Source: Antrihabitans auranticaus
Lineage (GTDB): Bacteria; Actinomycetota; Actinomycetes; Mycobacteriales; Mycobacteriaceae
Direction: 5' to 3'
Assembly (NCBI RefSeq): GCF_016481275.1
Contig: NZ_JAEMNW010000001.1
Location: forward strand, 434,001-498,000
Length of the DNA: 64,000 nt
The notes beneath the pieces are model-generated. The model saw nothing but the letters and a program-made list of their open reading frames with translations. It was not told the origin of the DNA and searched no databases. Positions 1 to 9,006 of the stretch are shown piece after piece. The translations under genes were made by a program, and so were the position numbers. How positions within the stretch are numbered: the first letter of the stretch is position 1; each line of letters begins with the position of its first letter.

Positions 1-509
1 GCCGCGATCAGTCGGCGATCGCCCATGCCATCCACACCGGATGGGAGCGAGCATAATTCGCGATCCACCGTCGCTCGATCCGCGCGAGACAGGCAAGCTG
101 TTTCGCGGACAATCAGGGTCGCACGCCACTCGTTGAGCACGCCGGTCTCCAGCAGCTTCAGGGTGTACGGCATTTCGTGGACCAGCGCCGTCGCCAGACC
201 CAGCAAACGTCCGCCGCGGTACGTCGACTCCCGCCGTGCCAACGCGATCTCGGAACCGACGCCGCGCCCTCGCTGCGCTTTCGGCACGCCAGCCGCCGCG
301 TCTGCAGCCCGGCGGTCGGCGTCCAGATCCGCGGACAGCTTCGCCTGCGCCGCCGCACACGCCGACTTCAACTCCTCCAACCATCGCAACAGGTCGATCC
401 GGGCCGCGTCGTCCACGTCCCGATCCAACCGTCCAAGCTCGCAAAACGCGGTCGCGATTACCTCGCCGACCTGCGTCGATCCCCCCGTATCGAACATAGT
501 TTCGATCAT
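1..509 (-). CDS. DUF222 / HNH endonuclease-type protein (13E12 repeat family), N-terminal part, cut by window edge
   Basis: The reverse strand reads open from ATG at 509 to the left edge, about 169 residues, beginning MIETMFDTGGS. It has the look of the actinobacterial DUF222 domain: an acidic helix LDRDVDDAARIDLLRWLEELK, a segment AKLSADLDADRRAADAAAG, then the typical ALARRES...G..LLGLA..L..EMP.TL.LLE.G.L.EWRA. In this family a C-terminal HNH nuclease motif follows, but it would lie outside the window. An in-frame stop (TAG at 531-533) just upstream supports the start. The family is numerous and often strain-variable; its role is unknown. Domain call is from memory of the family pattern. Confidence 0.75.
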   Translation of the reverse strand, partial: MIETMFDTGGSTQVGEVIATAFCELGRLDRDVDDAARIDLLRWLEELKSACAAAQAKLSADLDADRRAADAAAGVPKAQRGRGVGSEIALARRESTYRGGRLLGLATALVHEMPYTLKLLETGVLNEWRATLIVRETACLSRADRATVDRELCSLPSGVDGMGDRRLIA

Positions 510-525
510 ACCAGCGTCTAGAGAG

Positions 526-540
526 TCACACTAGGTGTGA
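526..540. promoter_or_regulatory. Inverted repeat upstream of the DUF222 gene
   Basis: TCACAC-TAG-GTGTGA is a perfect 6-bp inverted repeat with a 3-nt spacer, 17 bp before the ATG of the DUF222 gene. Its size and place fit a repressor or activator site; no regulator is assigned. Confidence 0.3.
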
Positions 541-773
541 AGCTGAGAAGGTTCGACAATTTGGGCGGCCGCAGCATCACCGCGTCCGTGACCGACGTGT
601 TCCACCGCGCTGGATCTTGGGGAACGTCGCAACGCCGCCCACAGTTTGCAGGCCGATCCCCCTCGACTACACAGTCCGCGGCCCTCGCACCCAAGAAGGA
701 ACGATATTCACGGCTCTTCAGCCAACGACGCCTTGACGAACCGACACGCCCGCTCGACCACCTGACCCAACCC

Positions 774-1385
774 CTACGTCAACCCCGCAATAACGACGAG
801 GTTGTCGGAGGTGTCCAGCCCTTCGTCGGTGGTGTCGCAGGTCTCGAGGATCAGCCGACCCGGAATGTTGACGAGAAGGTCGGTCCGCAAAGCGATTTCG
901 TCCTTCGGGACGAGCAATACCTGCTCGACCTCGTAGACCAGCGTGCCGTTAGGCGTGCCGAGAATGATCGAGTTACCGGGGGCAACCTTCTCCAGGGCCG
1001 AGAACGGCACAACCTCTCCGGACAGATCAGCGTAGTTGTGTCCGATGATGAAAGACGTTCCAGGCGAATCGGTGCCGGGCAAGTTGCTGTCGGTGCGGAA
1101 CACCGGTCGATTGTCGTCGGGCATCACGACGCCGTTCACAGCACGGATCCCGGCCGGATTGAGCAGCGTCTGTGCCATCACTGCCGGCTCGATCGCGATC
1201 CACGTCGGCTCGGACTGCGGCACGAACTCGTCGGAGATCAGGGGTGGCGCCGCCTCCGGAACGACCGAAATGGCCGGTACAGGAGCGTAATCGCCCTGTA
1301 CCGACCCGGTGCTGCTGATCGCGCTGGCTGTCCATGCGCACACCAGCAGCACCCCGACCGCTCCTGCGGCTCGAGCTCTACCCAC
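774..1385 (-). CDS. Class F sortase-like transpeptidase
   Basis: 203 residues. An N-terminal hydrophobic segment (about 8-22) would anchor or export the protein. The rest looks like a class F sortase: the His region FIIGHNYAD (about 113-121), a pocket strand GTLVYEVEQVLLVPKDE, and the Cys region LILETCDTTDEG (about 178-189). Sortases cleave a sorting signal and join the protein to the wall or another acceptor. The third catalytic residue, Arg, is not visible after the Cys (DTSDNLVVIAGL ends the protein), so activity is uncertain. It starts at GTG 1385, overlapping the end of the preceding Ala-rich gene by 8 nt, which suggests translational coupling and a shared function. Confidence 0.75.
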   Translation of the reverse strand: MGRARAAGAVGVLLVCAWTASAISSTGSVQGDYAPVPAISVVPEAAPPLISDEFVPQSEPTWIAIEPAVMAQTLLNPAGIRAVNGVVMPDDNRPVFRTDSNLPGTDSPGTSFIIGHNYADLSGEVVPFSALEKVAPGNSIILGTPNGTLVYEVEQVLLVPKDEIALRTDLLVNIPGRLILETCDTTDEGLDTSDNLVVIAGLT

Positions 1386-2229
1386 GAATGGTGCTCACCC
1401 AGCGACGCACGTGTGCTGCACCGGCGGGTACCACCTTCCGCGGGTCACGCCCGATCGCCATCATGACGCCGCAGGCCAGGAGAACCATCCAGGCTGCGAC
1501 AATTGTCCAGCGCCACATCAATTTCGTGCCGTCCTCGAGAATTTCGGACGCGGTCCGTCCGGTTGCGACCTCTGCAGCCGGCGTCTGGACGCTGTTTGCA
1601 CCCAACCCACCTGGCATCTCCTCGACCGCGCCGAGGCCGCCGGCACCCGGTACAGCGGCCGGAACCGGCAGTGCTGCAGCCGGAATCGCGGGCACCGCAG
1701 CAAGAACGGCGGGAACAGCAGGAATGACGGCGGCGGGTATCGCCAACGCCGGCGGGACGACTCCGCCATGCGCCTGCTGGCAATCAGCGACCTCGACGAG
1801 GTACGCGTCGGCAACTGTCTTGGTATCGGTCGCTTGGCGCGCTGCCTCCGCGGAGGCGTCAGCGGTCTGCCTCGTTATCGCGACCTGGACGTCAGCGGCG
1901 TGCCGCTCTTCCAGCGGTGCCTGGTTGTCCGCGAGGGTTTTGGCGTGCTCGACAGCAGCATTCGCCGCCTGGGCGTCGGATGCCGCTTTCGCGTCGGCGG
2001 CCGTCTTCACGTCGGAGGCGGTTTGCGCGTCCGCTGCTGCCCGTTCGGCGGATACGCAGGCGTACTGCTTCGCCGGAACCGCTGCCGGGGTGCTGGGAGT
2101 GACGACGACTCCCTCACCGCCGTCGGCCAACGCGGCGCCTGCACCTGTCATCGTGCCGATCGCCAGCACTGCGGCAATTGCGCAGTTGCGTGCGAAAACG
2201 CGGCGGCAAAGGCGTGCTCTTTTGGTCAT
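1378..2229 (-). CDS. Secreted Ala-rich, membrane-anchored protein, possible sortase partner
   Basis: I do not recognise a family. From ATG 2229 (preceded by GAAGGA) the 283 residues show a signal peptide (MTKRARLCRR... then a hydrophobic run ending GAGAALADG), an Ala/Asp/Thr/Gln-rich helical region rich in ADA and AAA steps (about 50-150, possible coiled coil), a Pro/Ala/Val low-complexity linker (about 155-200), a single membrane segment near the end (WTIVAAWMVLLACGVMMAIG) and a basic tail. This layout resembles wall-sorted proteins, but there is no LPXTG; the tail after the membrane segment (about 25 residues) is also longer than usual. An in-frame upstream extension to 2343 lacks a ribosome site and was not used. 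The sortase gene overlaps its stop. Confidence 0.7.
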   Translation of the reverse strand: MTKRARLCRRVFARNCAIAAVLAIGTMTGAGAALADGGEGVVVTPSTPAAVPAKQYACVSAERAAADAQTASDVKTAADAKAASDAQAANAAVEHAKTLADNQAPLEERHAADVQVAITRQTADASAEAARQATDTKTVADAYLVEVADCQQAHGGVVPPALAIPAAVIPAVPAVLAAVPAIPAAALPVPAAVPGAGGLGAVEEMPGGLGANSVQTPAAEVATGRTASEILEDGTKLMWRWTIVAAWMVLLACGVMMAIGRDPRKVVPAGAAHVRRWVSTIRG

Positions 2230-2396
2230 TGACGTTCCTTCATGGTCGGTGTCGACTGGTGCCGTTTTCGTGGCGACACTCTCCGCGAAGTCGATGTCAC
2301 TTCGGCCTCGGGGGGAAAATCGCCGTACCCGAAGAACTTTCAACCATGTAGTTCGCGCGACACGACTCGGCTCGCGACCTACACAACACCGATACA

Positions 2397-2427
2397 GATC
2401 CCTTACCTCCCCGGTATGGATCCCTTA
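2397..2427. repeat. Paired direct repeat upstream of the Ala-rich protein/sortase operon
   Basis: GATCCCTTA occurs at 2397-2405 and 2419-2427, exactly 22 bp apart. On the reverse strand the two units extend to a 17-mer that matches at about 13 positions, all differences being transitions. Two helical turns of spacing is typical of tandem activator sites. It lies about 170 bp before the ATG at 2229. Confidence 0.35.
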
Positions 2428-2459
2428 TCACTCTGGTACCAAAGCCCTCTTGCGTGTCG

Positions 2460-4703
2460 CTAAGACTTCTGCAGGTACTCCAAACGCTCGGCATCCAGAG
2501 CCGACCGCATCATGCCCCGCAAACCCTCGTGCCGACGCAAATCCGGGTCTTCGGCGATCACCGAACGCGCGAATTCCTGTGCGGCAGCGATGATGTCGCC
2601 GTGTTCGAGCAGTGAAAGCAACCGCAGCGTCGTCGTGGTACCCGATTGCGCCGCACCCAAAACGTCGCCTTCGCGGCGTTGCTGAAGATCGATGACGGCG
2701 AGTTCGAACCCGTCCGTGGTGGCGGCTACCTGCTGTAACCGGGCGAACGACGGCGCGCCGGACCCCATCTCCGTCATGAATATGCACAGGCCAGGGTGCC
2801 CGCCGCGCCCGATGCGGCCACGCAGCTGGTGCAACTGGCTGACGCCGAAGCGGTCCGCGTCGACGATGACCATCACCGTCGCGTTCGGCACGTCGACGCC
2901 GACCTCGATAACGGTTGTACAAACGAGGACGTCGATCCGGCCGGCGTTGAACGCCTGCATCACCGCATCCTTTTCATCAGCCGGCAACCTGCCGTGCAGC
3001 AAGCCGACTCGAGCCCTGAACAACGCGCCGATCCGGAGTTCTTCGTATACGTCGAGCACCGCGTGCGTCTTCGGCTCTTTCTCGTCGTCCTTCTTGGCAA
3101 CCTTTTCGTCGCCGATTCGCGAGCACACGACGTATGCCTGCCGGCCGCTCGCGACCTCCTCGTTGATCCGCGCCCACGCACGGTCCACCCAGGGAGGCTT
3201 CTCCCCCGCCGGAACCACCGACGTCGTTATCGGCGACCGGCCGCGGGGCAACTCGCGCAGCGTGGAGGTCTCGAGGTCACCGAGCGTCGTCATGGCGATC
3301 GTTCGCGGGATCGGCGTCGCGGTCATCACGAGCAGGTGCGGCGACACCTTTTCTTTCGCCTTCGCACGCAGAGCATCTCGTTGTTCGACGCCGAAGCGGT
3401 GCTGCTCGTCGACGACCACCATGCCGAGGTCGAAGAATTCCACGTTGTCCTGAATCAGCGCGTGTGTGCCGATCACGATGCCGGCCTCCCCCGTCACCGC
3501 AGCGAGCAACGTGGCGCGTTTTGCCGCCGTGGACATGGAGCCGGTCAGTAGAACAATCTGCGTCGAGTTATCGGCGGCACCGAGTTCACCGCCGGCGCCG
3601 AGCGGTCCGAGCATCGTGCGCAGCGATCGGTAATGCTGCGCGGCAAGCACTTCCGTCGGTGCGAGCAACGCGCACTGCAGTCCGGCGTCGACCACCTGCA
3701 GCATCGCGCGCAAGGCCACGATCGTTTTGCCCGAACCGACCTCGCCCTGCAACAACCTGCTCATCGGGTGGTTCTGTGCGAGATCGTGGGAAATCTCCTG
3801 CGCAACGGTCTTCTGCCCGGCCGTCAGCTCGAACGGCAGTAGCTCCTCGAACGCCGCAGCGATGCCGTCGGCGCGTGCCGGGCACGGTGGTGCGATCCGC
3901 GCGGAATTGTCTTGCCGCCGCTGCGCCATCACTAGTTGGAGCGCCGTCGCCTCGTCGAATCGCAGTCTGTCGCGAGCCTTTTCGAAGTCGGCCTTGGTGT
4001 CGGGAAAATGGACCAGGCGCAGGGCCTCGTCCAAACCGATCAGGCACTGGTCGGTGCGGATGTCTTCCGGCAGCGGGTCCTGCACCGGTTCGAGCTGGTC
4101 CAGCACCTGCCGGACGCAGTTCACGATGTCCCAGCTCTCAATCTTGCTCGTCGCGGGATATACCGGGATGAGGGCCCGATCGAAGATCGACATATCGACC
4201 CCGCCACCGGAATCCTGGGCGCTGCGCGCCATCCCGGCGAGGTTTCCGCCGCCGCGAACTTTGTCGATCGTCAGCAGATCGTCGTCGTCGTACCTATCGG
4301 GCAAAATGAGATAGCCCGGATGGCTCAAACTCCATTTTTCGCGGAAGTATTTGACGGTGCCGGACATCATTGCCCGCTTGCCGGTCTTGATCAGGTGCTT
4401 GACCTTCTGGCCGTTGAAGAAGGTCGCATCGACGCGCTGCTTCTCCGACGCGACGACGACCTTGAGCATGAAGCCCCTTCGCGACTTCATGGCGACGAGA
4501 TCTGCCTTCACGATTTCGCCGACGATCGTGATGTGCGAACCCTCTTCGGGTTCCTCGTCCGTGAGTGGCAATCCTTGCGTCGCATAGCGATTCGGATAGT
4601 GCCTGAGGAGATCCTCGACGGTCTGGATATCGAACTCTGCGGCGAGGACCGCTGCGGCCTTGGCCCCGAGCAAATGATCCGTACGGTCCGACAACGTCGC
4701 CAT
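2460..4703 (-). CDS. recG: ATP-dependent DNA helicase RecG
   Basis: 747 residues, full length for RecG, which remodels stalled replication forks and Holliday junctions. An OB-fold wedge domain lies near residues 50-150 (HITIVGEIV..., FFNGQ). The helicase core has Walker A GEVGSGKT at about 320-327, a DEQH box (VVVDEQHRFGVEQR), motif III MTATPIPRT, and motifs V/VI in TTVIEVGVDVPNA and QLRGRIGRG. The C-terminal RecG segment follows. ATG 4703 has a strong AGGAGAG site. It lies 8 nt downstream of the DhaL/FakA-like gene, so they are probably cotranscribed, as in mycobacteria. Confidence 0.97.
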   Translation of the reverse strand: MATLSDRTDHLLGAKAAAVLAAEFDIQTVEDLLRHYPNRYATQGLPLTDEEPEEGSHITIVGEIVKADLVAMKSRRGFMLKVVVASEKQRVDATFFNGQKVKHLIKTGKRAMMSGTVKYFREKWSLSHPGYLILPDRYDDDDLLTIDKVRGGGNLAGMARSAQDSGGGVDMSIFDRALIPVYPATSKIESWDIVNCVRQVLDQLEPVQDPLPEDIRTDQCLIGLDEALRLVHFPDTKADFEKARDRLRFDEATALQLVMAQRRQDNSARIAPPCPARADGIAAAFEELLPFELTAGQKTVAQEISHDLAQNHPMSRLLQGEVGSGKTIVALRAMLQVVDAGLQCALLAPTEVLAAQHYRSLRTMLGPLGAGGELGAADNSTQIVLLTGSMSTAAKRATLLAAVTGEAGIVIGTHALIQDNVEFFDLGMVVVDEQHRFGVEQRDALRAKAKEKVSPHLLVMTATPIPRTIAMTTLGDLETSTLRELPRGRSPITTSVVPAGEKPPWVDRAWARINEEVASGRQAYVVCSRIGDEKVAKKDDEKEPKTHAVLDVYEELRIGALFRARVGLLHGRLPADEKDAVMQAFNAGRIDVLVCTTVIEVGVDVPNATVMVIVDADRFGVSQLHQLRGRIGRGGHPGLCIFMTEMGSGAPSFARLQQVAATTDGFELAVIDLQQRREGDVLGAAQSGTTTTLRLLSLLEHGDIIAAAQEFARSVIAEDPDLRRHEGLRGMMRSALDAERLEYLQKS

Positions 4704-4711
4704 CGTCTCTC

Positions 4712-6358
4712 CTATTCGACGCCCAATTGCAGCAGATCGCCCGATTGCCCACTCGGATAGACCATGACCTCGACGCCGTGGTGGACCCGCGAAATGTGAT
4801 CGGACAGTGTCTTCACCAATCCCGGCGACGCTGCCGCGCCCACCAGGATCGTGACCATCTCGCCGCCGAGACCGAGCACCCGATCGAGCAGCTTACGACC
4901 GGCGTCCTCGACGTCGGATTCGACGATGACGACCTCGTTGCCGATCAGGCCGAGCCCGTCGCCGCGCTCGCATGTCCCCACCAACGTCAGCGCTCGCTCG
5001 GTGGCCATCCGCAGCGAACCCCATTTGGTCCCCGACGCTGCCTCCGACATCGCGAACGCGTCGTCGACAGCGATTCGCATCGGATCGTGAACGGCGAGGG
5101 CAGCCAACCCCTGCACCATCGCCGAACTCGGGAGGAGCAGCACGTCGCGCATTGCGTCGCGCGCCGCGACGCCCACCGCTACCAATTCGTGCGCCGAAAG
5201 AGCACCGTTCGGCAGCACTAGAACTTCGCGGTTGTCCATCGACCGGATCGCACTGAGGAGCTTGGTCGCGCTGATCGGTTCGTCACAACGCAGCACGGTC
5301 GCGCCCTCGGCGCGGAAGAGCGCGGCAGCGCCGTCGCCTTCGACGAGTGCGAGGATGCCGCGGTCGGCGATTCCGACGACCGGCGTTTCGAGCGCACGCC
5401 TGCCGCCCTCCGCGTCGAGTGCGAAACAGTTGACTCTGACCTGGAAGATTCGGCCCGCGTCGATACCGGCCTCGACGGCTGCACCGGCATCCTTGCAGTG
5501 CACGTGCGCGGACCAGCAGCCGTCGCCGTCACTGACGATGATCACGGAGTCGCCGATCTCACCGAGGCTGCGACGCAAAGCTGCAATGCGCACCTCGTCG
5601 GTCTCGCGCAGCAGGTACATGACCTCGTAATCCTGCATTGCAGGGCTCTGCGGTTTGCGCGGACTGTGTGGTGTCCGGCGCTTCTGCTCGCGTACGACGG
5701 GGCGGCGGCGGACGAACTGCGGCCTGCGCGGCGCGACGCCGGTGATCACGGCGACGAGGACATCGAGCAACACGACCAACCCGAGCCCGCCCGCGTCGAC
5801 CACCCCGGCTTCGCTCAGCACCTGGAGCTGGGTCGGTGTCCGTTCGAGCGCCTCTGCAGCCGCGGTCGCCGCGGCGGTCGCGACGTCGGCGATGGGTGCG
5901 TCGGCGGGACAACTGCGCGCTGCGACTGCCGCACATTCGAGAACGGTCACGATCGTGCCTTCGACCGGAACGCTGACCGCACCTCGGACCAGCACCGTCG
6001 CCGAATCCAGTGCGTCTCGCAATGACGTCGCCGTCAGCGGCCCGTCCGAAGTGGATTCGGCCACACCACGCATCACCTGGGACAGGATGATCCCCGAGTT
6101 TCCGCGTGCGCCGGTCGTCGCACCGCGCGCCATGGCGACAGCGACATCGTGCGCCGACGCTCGCGGCGGCGCGTTGCGCGTCACCGATTCGACCGCTGCC
6201 CGCATCGTGAAAAGCAGGTTGGTCCCGGTATCGGAGTCGGGAATCGGGAAGACGTTGAGGTCGTTGATCTCGTCGCAGTGCCGAATCAGCCCATCGACGC
6301 AGGCATTCGCCCAACGCAGCAGTGCAGCGCCGTCCAACGCATCCAGCACGTACTGCAC
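4712..6358 (-). CDS. DhaL/DAK2 domain protein, FakA-like (YloV family)
   Basis: 548 residues with a GTG start. The N-terminal DhaL domain (about 1-200) contains the Mg-ATP motif [14 protein letters not shown] with the conserved aspartates, then [12 protein letters not shown]. The C-terminal half (about 240-548) matches the FakA/YloV C-terminal region ([31 protein letters not shown]). In Firmicutes FakA phosphorylates fatty acids held by a DegV-type FakB protein; no FakB is in the window, so the substrate here is an inference. The gene sits between rpmB (divergent) and recG (same strand), the standard actinobacterial arrangement. Confidence 0.88.
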   Translation of the reverse strand: MQYVLDALDGAALLRWANACVDGLIRHCDEINDLNVFPIPDSDTGTNLLFTMRAAVESVTRNAPPRASAHDVAVAMARGATTGARGNSGIILSQVMRGVAESTSDGPLTATSLRDALDSATVLVRGAVSVPVEGTIVTVLECAAVAARSCPADAPIADVATAAATAAAEALERTPTQLQVLSEAGVVDAGGLGLVVLLDVLVAVITGVAPRRPQFVRRRPVVREQKRRTPHSPRKPQSPAMQDYEVMYLLRETDEVRIAALRRSLGEIGDSVIIVSDGDGCWSAHVHCKDAGAAVEAGIDAGRIFQVRVNCFALDAEGGRRALETPVVGIADRGILALVEGDGAAALFRAEGATVLRCDEPISATKLLSAIRSMDNREVLVLPNGALSAHELVAVGVAARDAMRDVLLLPSSAMVQGLAALAVHDPMRIAVDDAFAMSEAASGTKWGSLRMATERALTLVGTCERGDGLGLIGNEVVIVESDVEDAGRKLLDRVLGLGGEMVTILVGAAASPGLVKTLSDHISRVHHGVEVMVYPSGQSGDLLQLGVE

Positions 6359-6526
6359 CTCGATTCGTCCGCTCCGCTCGCAGCCTGTCCGGCCTCCGGC
6401 CTCGCAAGATTAACGGTGGAGTACGACCGCTGCGTTCCGCGATCGCCAGTTTGGTGGATCGAGCGGGGTACGGCTACTCTTGCAGGGTTGCCTAGCGCTG
6501 CCTCAACATCGCTCAACGATTGTCGG

Positions 6527-6544
6527 GCATTCCGCACGGAATGC
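6527..6544. promoter_or_regulatory. Perfect 8-2-8 inverted repeat upstream of rpmB
   Basis: GCATTCCG-CA-CGGAATGC lies about 60 bp before the rpmB start. It could be an operator or a hairpin in the rpmB leader. It does not look like the AT-rich mycobacterial Zur box. Confidence 0.35.
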
Positions 6545-6604
6545 GTTTGGCAACCGAGCAACGTACATAACACGATCAACACCACACACAAGGAGTTCGC
6601 GACT

Positions 6605-6796
6605 ATGGCTGCCGTCTGCGACGTATGCGCCAAGGGCCCCGGCTTCGGTAAGTCGGTCTCGCACTCGCACCGGCGTACTAACCGTCGCTGGAACCCGAAC
6701 ATTCAGACCGTCCGTGCCCAGGTTGCCCCGGGTAACACTCAGCGCCTCAACGTGTGCACCTCCTGCCTCAAGGCAGGCAAGGTCGTACGCGGCTGA
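6605..6796 (+). CDS. rpmB: 50S ribosomal protein L28, zinc-binding (C+) form
   Basis: 63 residues beginning [32 protein letters not shown], with the L28 signature of basic residues and RWNPN. Two CxxC pairs (CDVC at 5-8 and CTSC near the C-terminus) mark the zinc-ribbon form; in mycobacteria cysteine-free paralogues replace it under zinc starvation. ATG 6605 follows a good AAGGAG site. A strong hairpin terminator lies just downstream, so the gene is probably a single transcription unit. Confidence 0.97.
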   Translation: MAAVCDVCAKGPGFGKSVSHSHRRTNRRWNPNIQTVRAQVAPGNTQRLNVCTSCLKAGKVVRG

Positions 6797-6807
6797 TTTC
6801 CGAACCG

Positions 6808-6848
6808 ACGACTGTGGCCCGGTGCATTGCGCATCGGGCCACAGTCGT
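6808..6848 (+). terminator. Intrinsic terminator after rpmB
   Basis: A 14-bp perfect stem (ACGACTGTGGCCCG, 6808-6821, with its complement at 6835-6848) encloses a short loop and is followed by TT. It begins 12 nt after the rpmB stop. Confidence 0.85.
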
Positions 6849-6878
6849 TTCCGAAGCGAGTGTCCCCACAGGCCGAGC

Positions 6879-7355
6879 GTGATCACCGAACTCACCCCTG
6901 AGCTGGTGCGCAGCGCCGCCGTATGCCACATCGAGTGCTGGCGTGAGGCCTACCGCGGGGTCGTTCCAGACCATCTGCTCGACGCCTTCGACGTCGACCG
7001 ATTGGCCCTTGACTGGCGCAAACGTCTGACCGGTCCCGGCCGGACCTTCGTCGCGACTGTGGACGGTATCGTCATCGGCTTTGCTTCGGCGGGACCTGGT
7101 CCGACTGGCGCATTGCAGTTGCACAGCCTCTATGTTCGCAGCGCGTATTACGGCTCCGGCGTTGCCGACGAACTGATCGACGCCGCGGTCGGCGGCAGCG
7201 CCTGTTCCCTGTGGGTGTTCGAAGCGAATCCGCGCGCTCAGGCGTTCTATCGGCGGCACGGCTTCGTGCTCACCGGCGAGCGCGACATCGAGCGATTCAG
7301 CAATGCTGTGGAGGTTCGGATGACCCGAACCGGGAGCGATCCGGTCCAGCCCTAA
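6879..7355 (+). CDS. GNAT-family N-acetyltransferase
   Basis: 158 residues from GTG 6879. The N-terminal half has the HIECWREAYRGVVPDHLLD pattern of GNAT acetyltransferases, then a central beta strand GIVIGFASAGP, the acetyl-CoA loop region LYVRSAYYGSGVADELIDAA (about 85-105) and the C-terminal NPRAQAFYRRHGFVLTGE. The substrate cannot be told. Because the likely start has only a weak ribosome site the N-terminus is uncertain. The enoyl-CoA hydratase gene begins 16 nt downstream on the same strand. Confidence 0.85.
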   Translation: MITELTPELVRSAAVCHIECWREAYRGVVPDHLLDAFDVDRLALDWRKRLTGPGRTFVATVDGIVIGFASAGPGPTGALQLHSLYVRSAYYGSGVADELIDAAVGGSACSLWVFEANPRAQAFYRRHGFVLTGERDIERFSNAVEVRMTRTGSDPVQP

Positions 7356-7371
7356 CGGATACTGTGCAGCC

Positions 7372-8151
7372 ATGACTTCGACGCAAGAGCAGCCGTACAT
7401 CCGCATCGCCGATGGTGTGCTGGAGATCACCATTTCGACTGCGGCACGCGGAACCTCGCTCGACTTCACCGGCGTCAACGCCGGCACCGCCGCGCTGAGC
7501 GACCTGGATCCCGCCGTCGGAGCAATCGTTCTGACCGGTTCCGGACCGAACTTCTGCGCGGGCGGTGACGTTCGCGCGTTCGCTTCGGCGGCGGAGCGCG
7601 GCGAATATCTGCGCGGACTCGCCGTCGATCTGCACGCGTTCGTGCGCGCTCTGGACGCGGCTCCCGCGCCCGTCGTCGTCGGCGTTCACGGCTGGGCAGC
7701 CGGCGCCGGAATGAGCCTCGTCTGCGGTGCCGACGTCGCGATCGGCGGCCCCTCGACCAAGTTGAAGCCTGCGTACACGGGCATCGGCTTCACCCCCGAC
7801 GGCGGTATGTCGTGGTTGCTGCCCCGGATCGTCGGCCACAGCCGGGCCAAAGAAATTCTGCTGACGGACCCCGCGATCGGCGCCGAGGATGCAGTACGCC
7901 TCGGGATTCTGAGCCGTCTCGTTGCCGACGAAGAAGTGCAGGAAGAAGCGCTGCGCACCGCGGTCCGCATCGCGGCCGGACCCCGGACCGCCTATGCCGG
8001 CATCAAGGCTTTGCTGCGCGAATCCCGGTCGAGCAGTCTGGCGGACCAGCTCGACCGGGAAACGGATGCTATTTCGAACTCGGCGGACAGCCCGACCGGG
8101 CGCGAAGGTGTGGACGCGTTCGTCGAAAAGCGGCGTCCGTCCTTCAACTGA
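7372..8151 (+). CDS. Enoyl-CoA hydratase/isomerase family protein
   Basis: 259 residues, usual length for a crotonase. The oxyanion-hole segments are visible: FCAGGDVRAFAS (about 61-72) and WAAGAGMSLVCGADVAIGG (about 107-125), followed by KPAYTGIGFTPDGGMSWLLPR. Crotonases hydrate or isomerise acyl-CoA thioesters; the exact substrate is unknown. The usual hydratase Glu pair is not clearly present at the second loop (GFTPDGG), so an isomerase or a 2-ketocyclohexane-type role is as likely as a hydratase. It ends 1 nt before the convergent peptidase gene. Confidence 0.88.
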   Translation: MTSTQEQPYIRIADGVLEITISTAARGTSLDFTGVNAGTAALSDLDPAVGAIVLTGSGPNFCAGGDVRAFASAAERGEYLRGLAVDLHAFVRALDAAPAPVVVGVHGWAAGAGMSLVCGADVAIGGPSTKLKPAYTGIGFTPDGGMSWLLPRIVGHSRAKEILLTDPAIGAEDAVRLGILSRLVADEEVQEEALRTAVRIAAGPRTAYAGIKALLRESRSSSLADQLDRETDAISNSADSPTGREGVDAFVEKRRPSFN

Positions 8152-8152
8152 A

Positions 8153-8902
8153 TCAGTCGGTGATCGACGAGTCGGGGTTGAACGCGTTGCAGGCCTCCAG
8201 CCCACCGGCGAAACCGAGCAGGAACGATCCGACGCGTTCACCCGGCGTGCCGTGCGTTTGGTCGGGACCTTCCATTTCGCCGATCGCGTAGAGCAATTCG
8301 CCGACGTTGGTGAGGTCCATACGCCGCTCGAGCAGGCCCTGATCGTCGATGTACTTCGTCCAGGAACCGGCGATGCAGTCGGCCTGGTCTTCGTGGCGGA
8401 TCGTCAGGTTCGAGTTGTACGGCTCGGGAACTCCGGCGGCATCCTGCAAGGCATGGCCGTACTCGTGGGCCAGCCCGACGATCGGTGCTGCCGCGCCGAA
8501 CTCGCTGTAGAAGAGCCATAGCGTCTCCTGGCCGATGAAGATCTTGTTGTCGACCGGGCAGTAGGCGTATGCGGTGTCGTCCGGACGCAGCTGTCCCCCA
8601 TTGCCGTCGTTGCACTGTGAGCGGGTGGTCTCGCCCGATTCGATGTAGACGACCGCCGACAGTTCCGGATAGGGCTGGCCCTGGGCCGCGAGTTCCTGGA
8701 AATAGCCCTCGACGAGGTCGACTGAGACCTCGAGAAACTCCCGCATTTCCTGCTTGGAGTAGCAGTAGTCGAGGGAGCCCGCGACACACTGCTCGGTCTG
8801 CGCCGAAGCGACTGCGGGGGTGAGGGCGAGGGCGCCGACGGCAACGACTGCCGACGCGGCGGCAGCCTTGGCGGCTCTTGCGAAGCTGCGGTTCGTGAAC
8901 AT
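8153..8902 (-). CDS. Secreted neutral zinc metallopeptidase
   Basis: 249 residues from ATG. A signal peptide (basic MFTNRSFARAAK, hydrophobic core, cleavage likely after VASAQ) directs export. The zinc site is HEYGH in GLAHEYGHALQ (about 145-155), with the probable third ligand in RHEDQADCIAG (about 170-180); this matches the putative neutral zinc metallopeptidase (YpfJ-like) family. Cysteines are spaced through the mature domain, consistent with disulfides outside the cell. Natural substrate unknown. It is divergent from the EmbR-like regulator across a 104-bp gap. Confidence 0.85.
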   Translation of the reverse strand: MFTNRSFARAAKAAAASAVVAVGALALTPAVASAQTEQCVAGSLDYCYSKQEMREFLEVSVDLVEGYFQELAAQGQPYPELSAVVYIESGETTRSQCNDGNGGQLRPDDTAYAYCPVDNKIFIGQETLWLFYSEFGAAAPIVGLAHEYGHALQDAAGVPEPYNSNLTIRHEDQADCIAGSWTKYIDDQGLLERRMDLTNVGELLYAIGEMEGPDQTHGTPGERVGSFLLGFAGGLEACNAFNPDSSITD

Positions 8903-9006
8903 CGGTGGTTCTCTCTGTCGGTTCGGAGTGTTGACGCAAGAGTGCGGGCGCGCCCTTACTGTCCGCTTATTCGCGCCTTACCCGGATCGACTGGTTTGAT
9001 TGTGTT

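Noticed and set aside
510-773. Gene remnant between the DUF222 gene and the sortase
   Set aside because: No reading frame with convincing motif was seen; only the inverted repeat at 526-540 stands out.
537-1466. Long open frame on the forward strand over the sortase gene
   Set aside because: It is antisense to the sortase and its Ala-rich neighbour, low in recognisable motifs and rich in Arg; a shadow of GC-rich coding DNA.
6359-6604. Zur box upstream of rpmB
   Set aside because: The palindrome there is GC-rich and does not resemble the AT-rich actinobacterial Zur site.
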